Notes under the pieces: generated by a model
What the model was told of the DNA's origin: nothing
The model's database searches: none
What the model saw: only the letters and a program-made list of their open reading frames with translations
Assembly (NCBI GenBank): GCA_003567575.1
Contig: PWZG01000599.1
Coordinates: 1-6,743 of the forward strand
DNA length: 6,743 nt
Direction of reading: 5' to 3'
Origin: PVC group bacterium
Lineage (GTDB): Bacteria; Verrucomicrobiota; Kiritimatiellia; CAIKKV01; PXCX01
In this document: one piece after another, positions 1 through 5,854 of the stretch
Numbering within the stretch: the stretch's first letter is position 1
Layout of the letters: each line of letters opens with the position of its first letter
Made by a program: the position numbers and the translations under genes

Positions 1-1334
1 CAGCCTTTTTCGAGCAGATAGGGCAGATCATACGCCCAGGTCGTAATCCGGCTGTATGGAGCCATGACTTCGGCCAGATTGTAGTTGTAGGAACGCCAGC
101 CCAGCGAGGCGCCGCGTCCGCTCCAACCGTCGACAATTTCCTTGAGCAATTGCTGGGTTGAAGAATTCGGATGGCCCAGCGGGTGATAACGACTGAACCG
201 GATCGGCGCAATCCAGATCGACAGATTCGGCGACAGCGTTTCCAGCTCCGGCCGGGTCGGAGGCAGGGTGTAATCCGAATAGGCGTAAAACCCGTGAATC
301 GGTTTGGGATTGCGTTCGTAGAGCATTTTAGCCGCTTCATTGACGATCAGCATAAAACGGTCGGTCATTGAAACGCGTCCCGAGGAAGGATCGATCACGT
401 CCGGATTGTCATAGGCCATCGATTCGGTACTGAAATCCTCGCGATGATCGTCGGGCGGCGAAAACGAAAGTGCCCGATTGCCGTTGTCGCTGGCGCGCAG
501 CGCCCATTCCATGAAACGCCGCCGGACTTCCGGGTGGCCGATATTCAGCCAGGGACCCTGAATCCGGTTGCCGTGCTCGTCGAGCCGGAACCATTCGGGG
601 TTCGTCTCGAAGTCTTCGCGGTTGACGATACCGCCCCAACTGTGTGCCATCGGGATGGAGGTGCCGCCGTGACCGTTCCAGACATTCCAGCCCCAGCCGC
701 GAAAGGCGCCTTCGGCGCCCCACATGCGACGATACACGAACCCGGGCGATTCCGAAAAATCGATTTGGCGGACATTCAAGGTTTGCAATTCGGGATAATG
801 ACGGCCCCAGTCCGGATCCATGAACCAGCGGCAACCGAATTCGGTTTCCAGAAAGCGGGCCACCGCGCGCGCCGTTGCCTGATCGGACTGGCCGGCGATA
901 TACAAATTGCCACCGTCCGTGCGTACGCGCAACCCCTCGTTGGAACGGCATTCGATGCCTGAAAGATCCAGCCCGGCATCCACCGCGGTCGCGCCCACAT
1001 AAATCCTGACGCCCGTTCCGGGGTCGGTATCGCTGACCGGCAACTCGACACCGCTCATCAGCGCGATCCATTCGCGCAGCATGCCGGCGGCGCGGGCGTC
1101 GTCTTCCGTGTGAACAATGGTCGCCAGCGCCTTCCCGTCATCCGCCAACACCAATGCGGGATCGGCGGCCTGTTCCGCCAGGCGTTGCGCGTTCTCCGCG
1201 CGTACCTCGGCCAGTAAACGCGCGCGATGTTCGGCCGACGGCGTATATTCCGTCGATTCGGCCTCCGTAGAATGCAAAAACATTGCCGAAAACACCAACG
1301 ATACGATTCCTGTGATAACGGTCTTCTTTCTCAT
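1..1334 (-). CDS. Secreted DUF4838 / alpha-glucuronidase-like protein (3' end beyond window)
   Basis: The reading frame opens at an ATG at 1334 and stays open for 444 codons to the window edge, so the C-terminus is missing. An AGGG Shine-Dalgarno sits about 8-10 nt upstream. Residues 1-25 form a signal peptide (MRKK, hydrophobic core VITGIVSLVFSAMFL, cleavage near STEA), so the product is exported. Residues about 60-170 resemble the non-catalytic N-terminal domain of GH67/GH20 enzymes and end in the typical FLETEFGCRWFMDPDWG segment. Residues about 195-444 fit DUF4838, a TIM-barrel-like domain frequent in Planctomycetes, Verrucomicrobia and Lentisphaerae; visible pieces are NPEWFRLDEHGNR, LNIGHPEVRRRF, LSFSPPDD and GFYAYSDY. 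Family members are presumed polysaccharide-active, but the reaction is not established and I cannot name a substrate. The gene lies on the same strand as, and downstream of, the regulator, with a palindromic element between them. I see no convincing promoter of its own, so co-transcription is possible. Family call is confident; enzymatic function is not. Confidence 0.85.
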   Translation of the reverse strand, partial: MRKKTVITGIVSLVFSAMFLHSTEAESTEYTPSAEHRARLLAEVRAENAQRLAEQAADPALVLADDGKALATIVHTEDDARAAGMLREWIALMSGVELPVSDTDPGTGVRIYVGATAVDAGLDLSGIECRSNEGLRVRTDGGNLYIAGQSDQATARAVARFLETEFGCRWFMDPDWGRHYPELQTLNVRQIDFSESPGFVYRRMWGAEGAFRGWGWNVWNGHGGTSIPMAHSWGGIVNREDFETNPEWFRLDEHGNRIQGPWLNIGHPEVRRRFMEWALRASDNGNRALSFSPPDDHREDFSTESMAYDNPDVIDPSSGRVSMTDRFMLIVNEAAKMLYERNPKPIHGFYAYSDYTLPPTRPELETLSPNLSIWIAPIRFSRYHPLGHPNSSTQQLLKEIVDGWSGRGASLGWRSYNYNLAEVMAPYSRITTWAYDLPYLLEKG

Positions 1335-1351
1335 TTGCAGTGCCCTTTCAT

Positions 1352-1499
1352 GTTGTTTTGTAACTGTTCAGGTAGCCCGGCGATTGGCCTGTTTTGGGCG
1401 AAGTAAGTCGGGCATTCCTGCCTGACACTACAACCAGTTCAGGAAAGTCAGCCAGGAATGACTGACTTACCAGGGCTACCTGAACAGTTACGTTGTTTT
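1352..1499. mobile_element. MITE-like palindromic element with IS66-type ends and 8-bp target duplication
   Basis: A 132-bp element spans 1360-1491. Its ends are perfect 19-bp inverted repeats, GTAACTGTTCAGGTAGCCC at 1360-1378 and its exact reverse complement at 1473-1491. Immediately outside lies a perfect 8-bp direct repeat GTTGTTTT (1352-1359 and 1492-1499), the signature of a target-site duplication. Inside is a second, nested inverted repeat (1403-1426 and 1447-1470, 21 of 24 positions paired, also starting GTAA) around a 20-nt loop. It is too short to encode a transposase, so it would need one supplied in trans. Ends beginning GTAA together with 8-bp duplications are characteristic of the IS66 family, which is my assignment by inference. 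The element sits between the Shine-Dalgarno of the DUF4838 gene and the stop of the regulator gene. Confidence 0.8.
1403..1470. repeat. Nested inner inverted repeat of the MITE (long hairpin)
   Basis: The arms at 1403-1426 and 1447-1470 pair over 24 positions with three mismatches around a 20-nt loop. The right arm abuts the outer terminal repeat (2 nt apart), whereas the left arm is separated from its outer repeat by 24 nt, so the element is asymmetric. In RNA from either strand this would fold into a long stem, with the outer 19-bp repeat extending it. It lies in the transcript of the DUF4838 gene and could act on read-through from the regulator gene. It lacks the clean U-tract of an ordinary intrinsic terminator. 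Confidence 0.7.
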
Positions 1500-1518
1500 A
1501 CCGATTAAAAATCTTCTG

Positions 1519-2610
1519 TCACGTCGACTCTCGCACAATTAATTTAGGTTCAATACGCAGCGTAACCGGCGCTTTAAGTAAACCGCGACTACGTTTCCAG
1601 AGCAATTCCGCCGCGCGACGGCCGGCCACGGCATCCTGACCGTCGAGGGTCGTCAGCGCGGGACGGCATAGCGCCGCTTCAGGAACATTGTCAAAGCCGG
1701 TCACGGCCAGGTTATCCGGTACGGACAACCCGCGTTTGGCGGCGAATTCCAAAACCTGAAGAGCGCGTTGATCGTTCCCGCAAACAAGCGCCGTCGGTCG
1801 TTCGGGACCATCGAACAACGCATCCAACGCCTGGAATGTCGCCGCCTTGTCGTTGACATCCGTGATTCGGATCCATTCCGGCTGAAACCGCAAACCGTGA
1901 TCGAGCATCCCGTCCACGTAACCTTGCAGCCGCGAACGGTACCAGACACTGCGAGGATCCCCCGTTAATAACCCGATGCGCTCATGCCGACCGGCCAGAT
2001 GGGCCACGACTTGCCGCATCCCTGCCTCATGATCGCCGTTGACTTGCGTCAAGCCTTCCAACCCGCGGTACCCAAAAAAAACAATCGGATTCAGCGCTTC
2101 ACGAATGGCGTCCACGCGCCCATGATCAATGACGGGGCCTTCGGCGGAAACATTCAGGAATGCGCTGCCGCAAATCAACAGCGCTTGATCGCGGAAAACC
2201 TCGATATTGCGCGTCAGAAAATTCAAAGAAATCGGTTTGACATCCGCAAACGCGCCATCCACACCAAGACGGAATCCGGAAAGGAACCCATCAATCGTCC
2301 TGAATCGACCCAAATGCATTGCATCGGAAAAATGTTCGTCGCGCAAACATAAATAAACTGTTTGTGCCGCGGATTCGCCGACAACAATCGAACCGGCGCG
2401 ACCATTGGTGACAATCATGCGGCGCGCGGACAGCTCTTGAAACACGCGTTGGGCCGTGATGATACTGACTCCGTATTTACCGGCCAATTCGCGTACCGTA
2501 TAGAAACGGTCACCGGGCGCAAACCGTTCCTTGTCAATATCAACCAGAATGCGGTTCAAGACGAATTCCCACTTGGTTCTACATTCTTGTCCCGCGGAAG
2601 CTAATATCAT
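1519..2610 (-). CDS. GntR-headed LacI-type transcriptional regulator
   Basis: This is a cytoplasmic DNA-binding repressor or activator that senses a small ligand, probably a sugar. Numbering from the ATG at 2610 gives 363 residues. Residues about 12-80 are a GntR winged helix-turn-helix: PGDRF at 32-36, then VRELAGKYGVSIITAQRVFQ, then the wing around NGRAGSIVV. Residues about 85-363 are a LacI/periplasmic-binding-protein-like sensor, shown by RIGLLTGD, ALVCGNDQRAL, VPDNLAVTGFDN at 297-308, PALTTLDGQ and a late GRRAAELLWKR helix. This GntR plus Peripla_BP_3 architecture is common in Lentisphaerae and other PVC genomes. The frame can be extended to a GTG at 2637, but that codon lies inside a palindrome, whereas the ATG at 2610 has an AGGAAGG ribosome site 10 nt upstream, so I prefer it. 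The gene is divergent from the ceramidase-like gene, which suggests local control. The ligand is unknown. Confidence 0.9.
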   Translation of the reverse strand: MILASAGQECRTKWEFVLNRILVDIDKERFAPGDRFYTVRELAGKYGVSIITAQRVFQELSARRMIVTNGRAGSIVVGESAAQTVYLCLRDEHFSDAMHLGRFRTIDGFLSGFRLGVDGAFADVKPISLNFLTRNIEVFRDQALLICGSAFLNVSAEGPVIDHGRVDAIREALNPIVFFGYRGLEGLTQVNGDHEAGMRQVVAHLAGRHERIGLLTGDPRSVWYRSRLQGYVDGMLDHGLRFQPEWIRITDVNDKAATFQALDALFDGPERPTALVCGNDQRALQVLEFAAKRGLSVPDNLAVTGFDNVPEAALCRPALTTLDGQDAVAGRRAAELLWKRSRGLLKAPVTLRIEPKLIVREST

Positions 2611-2628
2611 GTCTTGTTTGCCTTCCTG

Positions 2629-2657
2629 TATATGCACATATAATAAACAATGTACAT
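2629..2657. promoter_or_regulatory. Two candidate operators in the regulator leader
   Basis: TATATG-CA-CATATA at 2629-2642 is a 14-bp palindrome with perfect 6-bp arms. ATGTACAT at 2650-2657 is a perfect 8-bp palindrome overlapping the regulator's -10. Their centres are 18 bp apart (2635.5 and 2653.5), a little under two helical turns, and both share ATG..CAT symmetry. They are candidate binding sites for the dimeric GntR/LacI-type protein encoded just downstream. Binding is inferred from position and symmetry only. Confidence 0.4.
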
Positions 2658-2684
2658 AATGCCGGTTCCGTTCCGGAAAGTCAA
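2656..2684 (-). promoter_or_regulatory. Sigma-70-type promoter of the regulator gene
   Basis: On the minus strand TTGACT (2679-2684) is followed after exactly 17 nt by CATTAT (2656-2661). These match the -35 and -10 consensus at 5 of 6 and 4 of 6 positions. The predicted transcript start near 2648 lies about 38 nt before the ATG at 2610, consistent with the chosen start. Palindromes lie at the -10 and in the leader, suggesting autoregulation. Confidence 0.6.
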
Positions 2685-2700
2685 GGTTTTAAGAATCTTG
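2682..2700. promoter_or_regulatory. Candidate shared operator between divergent promoters
   Basis: CAAGGTT (2682-2688) and AATCTTG (2694-2700) form an inverted repeat with one mismatch around a 5-bp TTAAG centre. It overlaps the last bases of the regulator's -35 (2679-2684) and the first bases of the -35 proposed for the ceramidase-like gene (2698-2703). A dimer bound here would cover both -35 elements at once. Assignment rests on symmetry and placement. Confidence 0.35.
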
Positions 2701-2726
2701 CGGACAGCCCTGAAATAGATCATACT
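2698..2726 (+). promoter_or_regulatory. Probable promoter of the ceramidase-like gene
   Basis: TTGCGG (2698-2703) and CATACT (2721-2726) are spaced by 17 nt, with 3 of 6 and 4 of 6 matches to consensus. The predicted transcript start near 2733 lies downstream of the alternative GTG at 2730 and upstream of the ATG at 2760, which favours the latter start. The weak -35 is compatible with a regulated promoter. Confidence 0.4.
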
Positions 2727-2759
2727 ATCGTGAAAAAACATAAGGATTCGGAAACTGTT

Positions 2760-4067
2760 ATGAAAAGAAACAAACGCAATGCCGGTGTCGGTCACACCCT
2801 TCAATCGGGCTTTGCCGCCATCGATATTACGCCGCCCCTCGGATGTCCAAAAATCGGATGGATGAAGGATTTACGCGGCGAACTCGTCCTGGATCCGCTG
2901 TTCGCGCGCTCGGCAGTGTTCGATAACGGCGTTGAACGTATCGGCTTTATCCAACTGGACGTGTTGTCGATCCGTTGGACCCAGGTAAATCGTATCCGTG
3001 CCGGTATCGAAAAGGCATTCCGGTTTCCCGGCAGTCATATCATGGTTTCGGCAACGCATAATCATGCCGGGCCGGCAGTTTCCGGGCTCGTACCGACGCC
3101 GCGCGATGAACAATATCTGCGCACATTGGAGGACCGTTGCATCGAGTGTTTTGGCAAGGCATTGGCCGCCGTCGAGCCGTCGCAGTTGGGATTTGCCTCC
3201 CAATTCAATGCCGTCGTGGCGCACAACCGGCGTTGCCGGATGCGCGACGGTACCGTGCGCAGCCAGGCCTTCGCATCAAAGAACCCAATGTTTCTCTGCC
3301 TTGAGGGGCCACGGGATACGGAATTGACCGTTTTGGCCGCACGGAACCGAAGTGGTCGCATCCTCGGTTGCCTTGTCAACTACGCCTGCCATCCCACGCA
3401 CCACGGCGGTACCAACGAAATTTCCGCCGGCTTTCCAGGAGTGCTGGCCGACAGGTTACGGACGACCGCAGGGTGTCCGGTCACTCTCTTCCTGAACGGC
3501 GCCTATGGCAATGTGATTACCACCGACTTCGAGCGAGGTATTTCGCTGACGAAAGAGGAAGCGGGCGAGAGCCTGGCCGCGGATGCCCGGCAGGCGATTG
3601 AATTGATGACGTTCACGACGGACTGGCCGATGCATACAGCTCGGGAAACATTGCAGCTTGACTATCGCGAGATCACGGACGACGAACTCCAGGGAACGGT
3701 TTTTGGCGCCCAGCGATTTCGTTCCGATACCCTGTACGAGGATGCCATCCGCCGCTGGCAGCAACGAGTCAAGGATCGCGGCGCCCAGCCGGCGGAAATA
3801 CAGATGCTGGGTTTGGGCGATGTGCGATGGGTCGGTGTGCCCGCCGAATATTTTGTTGAATATCAACTGGAAATCAAACAAGCGGCCCATCCGCTACGCG
3901 CACACGTCGTGGGTGGCGCCAACGGGATGATCGGCTATGTGCCAACCCGCGCCGCGTTTCAGCGAGGCGGTTACGAAACAACGCTTGGTCCTCCCAGTCG
4001 TATGGCGCCCGATACCGGCGAACGCATCGCCGCTGCCGCCGTCCGGATCATTCGCACGGCCTCATAA
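2760..4067 (+). CDS. Neutral/alkaline ceramidase-like (PF04734-fold) protein, cytoplasmic
   Basis: The frame has 435 residues from the ATG at 2760. A GTG at 2730 is in frame but has no ribosome site and precedes the predicted transcript start. The ATG has GGAAA 5 nt and AAGGA 13 nt upstream. There is no signal peptide, so the product should be cytoplasmic, unlike classical secreted ceramidases. Family marks in order: AAIDITPPLG near the start (about 19-28), the metal-site-like THNHAGP at 99-105, YACHPTHHGG at 208-217 supplying a further His, NGAYGNV at 246-252, PAEYF at 361-365, and the C-terminal GYVPTRAAFQRGGYE at about 391-405. PF04734 enzymes are zinc amidohydrolases with His/Glu/Tyr metal ligands and a Ser nucleophile in an NG.xGDxSP-like segment. 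Here that segment reads NGAYGNVITTD and I see no matching serine, so ceramide hydrolysis is doubtful. Such proteins are abundant in PVC glycan-degradation loci with unproven substrates. It is divergent from the regulator and probably controlled by it. Confidence 0.8.
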   Translation: MKRNKRNAGVGHTLQSGFAAIDITPPLGCPKIGWMKDLRGELVLDPLFARSAVFDNGVERIGFIQLDVLSIRWTQVNRIRAGIEKAFRFPGSHIMVSATHNHAGPAVSGLVPTPRDEQYLRTLEDRCIECFGKALAAVEPSQLGFASQFNAVVAHNRRCRMRDGTVRSQAFASKNPMFLCLEGPRDTELTVLAARNRSGRILGCLVNYACHPTHHGGTNEISAGFPGVLADRLRTTAGCPVTLFLNGAYGNVITTDFERGISLTKEEAGESLAADARQAIELMTFTTDWPMHTARETLQLDYREITDDELQGTVFGAQRFRSDTLYEDAIRRWQQRVKDRGAQPAEIQMLGLGDVRWVGVPAEYFVEYQLEIKQAAHPLRAHVVGGANGMIGYVPTRAAFQRGGYETTLGPPSRMAPDTGERIAAAAVRIIRTAS

Positions 4068-4095
4068 TATTTTGCTTTTATCGACGCCCTTCCGC

Positions 4096-4260
4096 TCAGT
4101 CATCGGCATTCGCCAACATTTCCCCGGCCCTACGCTGATGTACCTCGTCCAGATGCAATATGCGCGTCATTTCAAGGGCTTTGCGCCATTGTTCCCGCGC
4201 CTCTTCATACCGTCCTCGGACATCATGTCCTGCCCTGGTAAGCGCTTCATCGATCCGGCG
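4096..4260 (-). pseudogene. C-terminal TPR-like coding remnant
   Basis: The minus-strand frame ending at a TGA at 4096-4098 encodes a charged helical stretch in its last 54 codons, including GRYEEAREQWRKALEMTR and LHLDEVHQRRAGEMLANADD. The first of these fits the second half of a tetratricopeptide repeat (GRYEEA...W.KAL). The frame stays open upstream to 4491, but the encoded residues before about 4260 (rich in Pro, Arg, Ser) no longer look like this family, and the DNA there looks like an intron remnant and then the sialidase-like gene in another frame. I therefore read it as the 3' end of a truncated gene. The parent protein cannot be identified. A genuine small gene cannot be excluded. Confidence 0.35.
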
Positions 4261-4261
4261 G

Positions 4262-4437
4262 GGTCTGAGACCCGGAGCATGTCGGGACGTCATTTGCGCG
4301 GAAGACGGGATACCCGGGGAGCGCCCTGCAGCCAGGTGGGACCGCGCGGAGAACTCCAAGGAGACAAGTCCGCGATGCACGCGACCCGGGGTCAGACGAC
4401 TGCGTAGTACCAAAGAAGGAGGCGCACAAGGCCGGTT
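4262..4437 (+). mobile_element. Possible group II intron remnant (IEP leader and first codons)
   Basis: In one plus-strand frame the stretch at about 4394-4435 reads SDDCVVPKKEAHKAG and then stops. This resembles the SD-x-VVP-K segment that I recall near the N-terminus of many bacterial group II intron reverse transcriptase/maturases. An ATGCAC start lies just upstream at 4375, but the two are in different frames, so the reading frame is broken. The GC-rich, hairpin-prone DNA before it (4262-4374, including the GGTCTGAGACC palindrome) has no coding signal on either strand and would correspond to intron RNA domains. Nothing resembling the reverse transcriptase follows, because the sialidase-like gene begins at once. 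Boundaries are approximate and the assignment rests on remembered motif similarity. Confidence 0.35.
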
Positions 4438-5554
4438 AGGGACGCGCGGTGTTGATGATTTTTCGCAGGCGCACGGTGGCTGCGGAGGCATCTCCGGCCA
4501 ACACGTCGTCCTCGCGGAATGCCGCCATCAGGATGTCGCGAGCGCCTGTGCGTTCGAAATCGTACGTGATGCTGATGGTACCGTCCTCCGCCTGGTCGCC
4601 GTCGGGATAGGAAACGCCTTTCCGCTCATCCAGCAACAGGCCACCGGCCCATGTCACGCCGTCGTCGTCGGAAAGGTACGCCTTCAGGTGCGAACGGGTT
4701 CCCTTCGATTCGCCGTCGGCGAAATCGCCGTTGGCCGGATCGTGGCGTACCAGCAGCAAGCGGCCGGACACCAGTCGGGAGATGAAGAAACGACTTTTGA
4801 CATGAGGTATTGCGGAGGGCGTCAAGGCGCTCCAGGTGCGGCCACAGTCGGTCGAGACACTCTCGCCAATGCCGTATCCCGTACGCACCAACATCCAGAG
4901 CGAGCCGTCGCGGCGCTCGACAAGCATATGCTCGTCATGATCGCGCACTGCCGGCGGGACATCCACCGCACCGCGTTCGCTCCATGTGGCGCCGCCATCG
5001 GTAGAGACCACCATCCCGGCGCTGCCGGCTTCGCGCCGCCCCCAGAACGAGACCGGCAGCGCCCACTCGCCATTGGACAAAACAATCGGCTTGCACATCA
5101 TTACCCCGTCGCAGAGGCGGCGCGGCGCCGACCAGGCTGCGTCCGGGCCGTCGCACTCGGTGGCGATCATCGCCCATACCCCGCAGGCCGATTTGCGGTT
5201 TTCGACCGAATGCTGCGCCCAGAACAGCCAGAGCATGCCGTCCGGTGCAAGCCAGATCTCGGGATCGAAGGCGCGGATCGGTCCCTCGCCATCGGGATCG
5301 ATGACCAGTTTCTCGCCCGACCAGGTTTCGCCTTTGTCGCTGCTGACCGCCAGGATGACGTGGTTGTTGTGGTCTTCGCCCGGGGTGATGCCGCCATACC
5401 AGACCGCCCACAGACGGCCATCGCGCCCGCAGGCAAGACTGGAAATTCCCTGAAACGCGCGGGTTGTCGAAGCGTAGTCCGCCCCGGGGTTTGCGATCAA
5501 CTGCGGCGGATTCAAATAGTTCTCATCAATTTGCATATCTTTTTTCTTCTCCAT
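4436..5554 (-). CDS. BNR/Asp-box sialidase-family protein, cytoplasmic
   Basis: The product has 372 residues and a six-bladed beta-propeller signature of the sialidase superfamily (PF13088-like). Four Asp boxes SxDxGxTW are visible at about 71-78 (SSDKGETW), 184-191 (STDGGATW), 234-241 (STDCGRTW) and 295-302 (SDDDGVTW). Other family-like segments are FQGISSLACGRDGRLWAVWYGG, RAFDPEIWLAPDGMLWLFWAQ, EHMLVERRDGSLWMLVRTGYG and the C-terminal VSYPDGDQAEDGTISITYDFERTG. There is no signal peptide, so it would act on imported material. PVC genomes carry many such proteins, and proven activities in this fold range from exo-sialidase to glycan lyases, so sialic acid is only one possible substrate. The ATG at 5554 gives the longest frame. 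An in-frame ATG at 5536 with GGAG 12 nt upstream is an alternative, and both lie downstream of a good promoter. The C-terminus (LRKIINTARP) looks natural and ends exactly where the intron-like remnant begins on the other strand. Confidence 0.85.
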   Translation of the reverse strand: MEKKKDMQIDENYLNPPQLIANPGADYASTTRAFQGISSLACGRDGRLWAVWYGGITPGEDHNNHVILAVSSDKGETWSGEKLVIDPDGEGPIRAFDPEIWLAPDGMLWLFWAQHSVENRKSACGVWAMIATECDGPDAAWSAPRRLCDGVMMCKPIVLSNGEWALPVSFWGRREAGSAGMVVSTDGGATWSERGAVDVPPAVRDHDEHMLVERRDGSLWMLVRTGYGIGESVSTDCGRTWSALTPSAIPHVKSRFFISRLVSGRLLLVRHDPANGDFADGESKGTRSHLKAYLSDDDGVTWAGGLLLDERKGVSYPDGDQAEDGTISITYDFERTGARDILMAAFREDDVLAGDASAATVRLRKIINTARP

Positions 5555-5600
5555 TTCTCATTTTCGGTGCTTGTTTTTTCCGTTAAAAAATCAGCCAATC

Positions 5601-5629
5601 AGTATACGCCGCCTTCTGTTTCCCGGCAA
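5601..5629 (-). promoter_or_regulatory. Sigma-70-type promoter of the sialidase-family gene
   Basis: On the minus strand TTGCCG (5624-5629) and TATACT (5601-5606) are separated by exactly 17 nt, with 4 of 6 and 5 of 6 consensus matches. The expected transcript start near 5594 leaves a leader of about 40 nt before the ATG at 5554. This indicates the gene is transcribed independently of the HEPN-MNT pair upstream. Confidence 0.6.
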
Positions 5630-5642
5630 ACCTTTTTTGTAA

Positions 5643-5677
5643 GCGTTCACGGTTCAGCGTTCATGGTTCACGGTTGA
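5643..5677. repeat. 14-bp tandem duplication plus partial third unit
   Basis: GCGTTCACGGTTCA (5643-5656) is followed directly by GCGTTCATGGTTCA (5657-5670), differing at one base, and then by a partial CGGTTGA (5671-5677). The units are themselves built on a GTTCA(C/T)G motif. It lies between the sialidase promoter and the end of the HEPN-MNT operon. It may be one member of a dispersed simple repeat family in this genome. Confidence 0.65.
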
Positions 5678-5823
5678 ATAAAAGGTAACCGTTCGCGGAA
5701 AAGCAGCCGGACTTGTGGCTTTCCGCGGCACGGTGCTCCTGCGCAATACAACGGGAATTCGGGGAAATCCATTTCAAGGGCTTCCAGTTCGGTTTCGCGG
5801 GCGCAGAACATGACCGGGGCCAT
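5668..5823 (-). CDS. Doubtful small ORF downstream of the HEPN gene
   Basis: A minus-strand frame ends at a TGA within the tandem repeat. It can start at an ATG at 5823 (51 residues), or at 5886 (72 residues), where it would overlap the HEPN stop by 32 nt. I do not recognise the product (MAPVMFCARETELEALEMDFPEF...). It has two cysteines in a CAGAPC arrangement and no signal peptide or membrane segment. Neither start has a convincing ribosome site. Codon third positions are moderately G+C rich, compatible with coding. It could be a real small gene of the HEPN-MNT operon, the tail of a decayed gene, or chance. Confidence 0.2.
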   Translation of the reverse strand: MAPVMFCARETELEALEMDFPEFPLYCAGAPCRGKPQVRLLFRERLPFIQP

Positions 5824-5854
5824 GATGCCGCCGGTACCTAGTTCCGCGAAGTCA

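Noticed and set aside
409..1071. Long minus-strand frames (220, 91 and 76 codons) and a plus-strand frame within the first kilobase
   Set aside because: They are shadows of the DUF4838 frame, which runs open from 1334 to the window edge with a signal peptide and family motifs.
2607..2804. A 65-codon minus-strand frame across the divergent intergenic region
   Set aside because: It overlaps both promoters and the ceramidase-like gene start, and its composition does not look like coding sequence.
4068..4095. Terminator after the ceramidase-like gene
   Set aside because: The short A+T-rich stretch after the stop has no stem-loop that I can find.
4160..5677. A 505-codon open frame on the plus strand across the sialidase-family gene
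   Set aside because: It is antisense to a gene with four clear Asp boxes and has low-complexity, family-less sequence. It is a shadow frame of G+C-rich coding DNA.
5694..5727. Hairpin CGCGGAAAAGC...GCTTTCCGCG as a terminator of the MNT-HEPN operon
   Set aside because: The stem is 10 bp with a one-base bulge and a 13-nt loop. The only T-rich stretch on the minus strand is about ten bases further on, so it does not fit an intrinsic terminator well.
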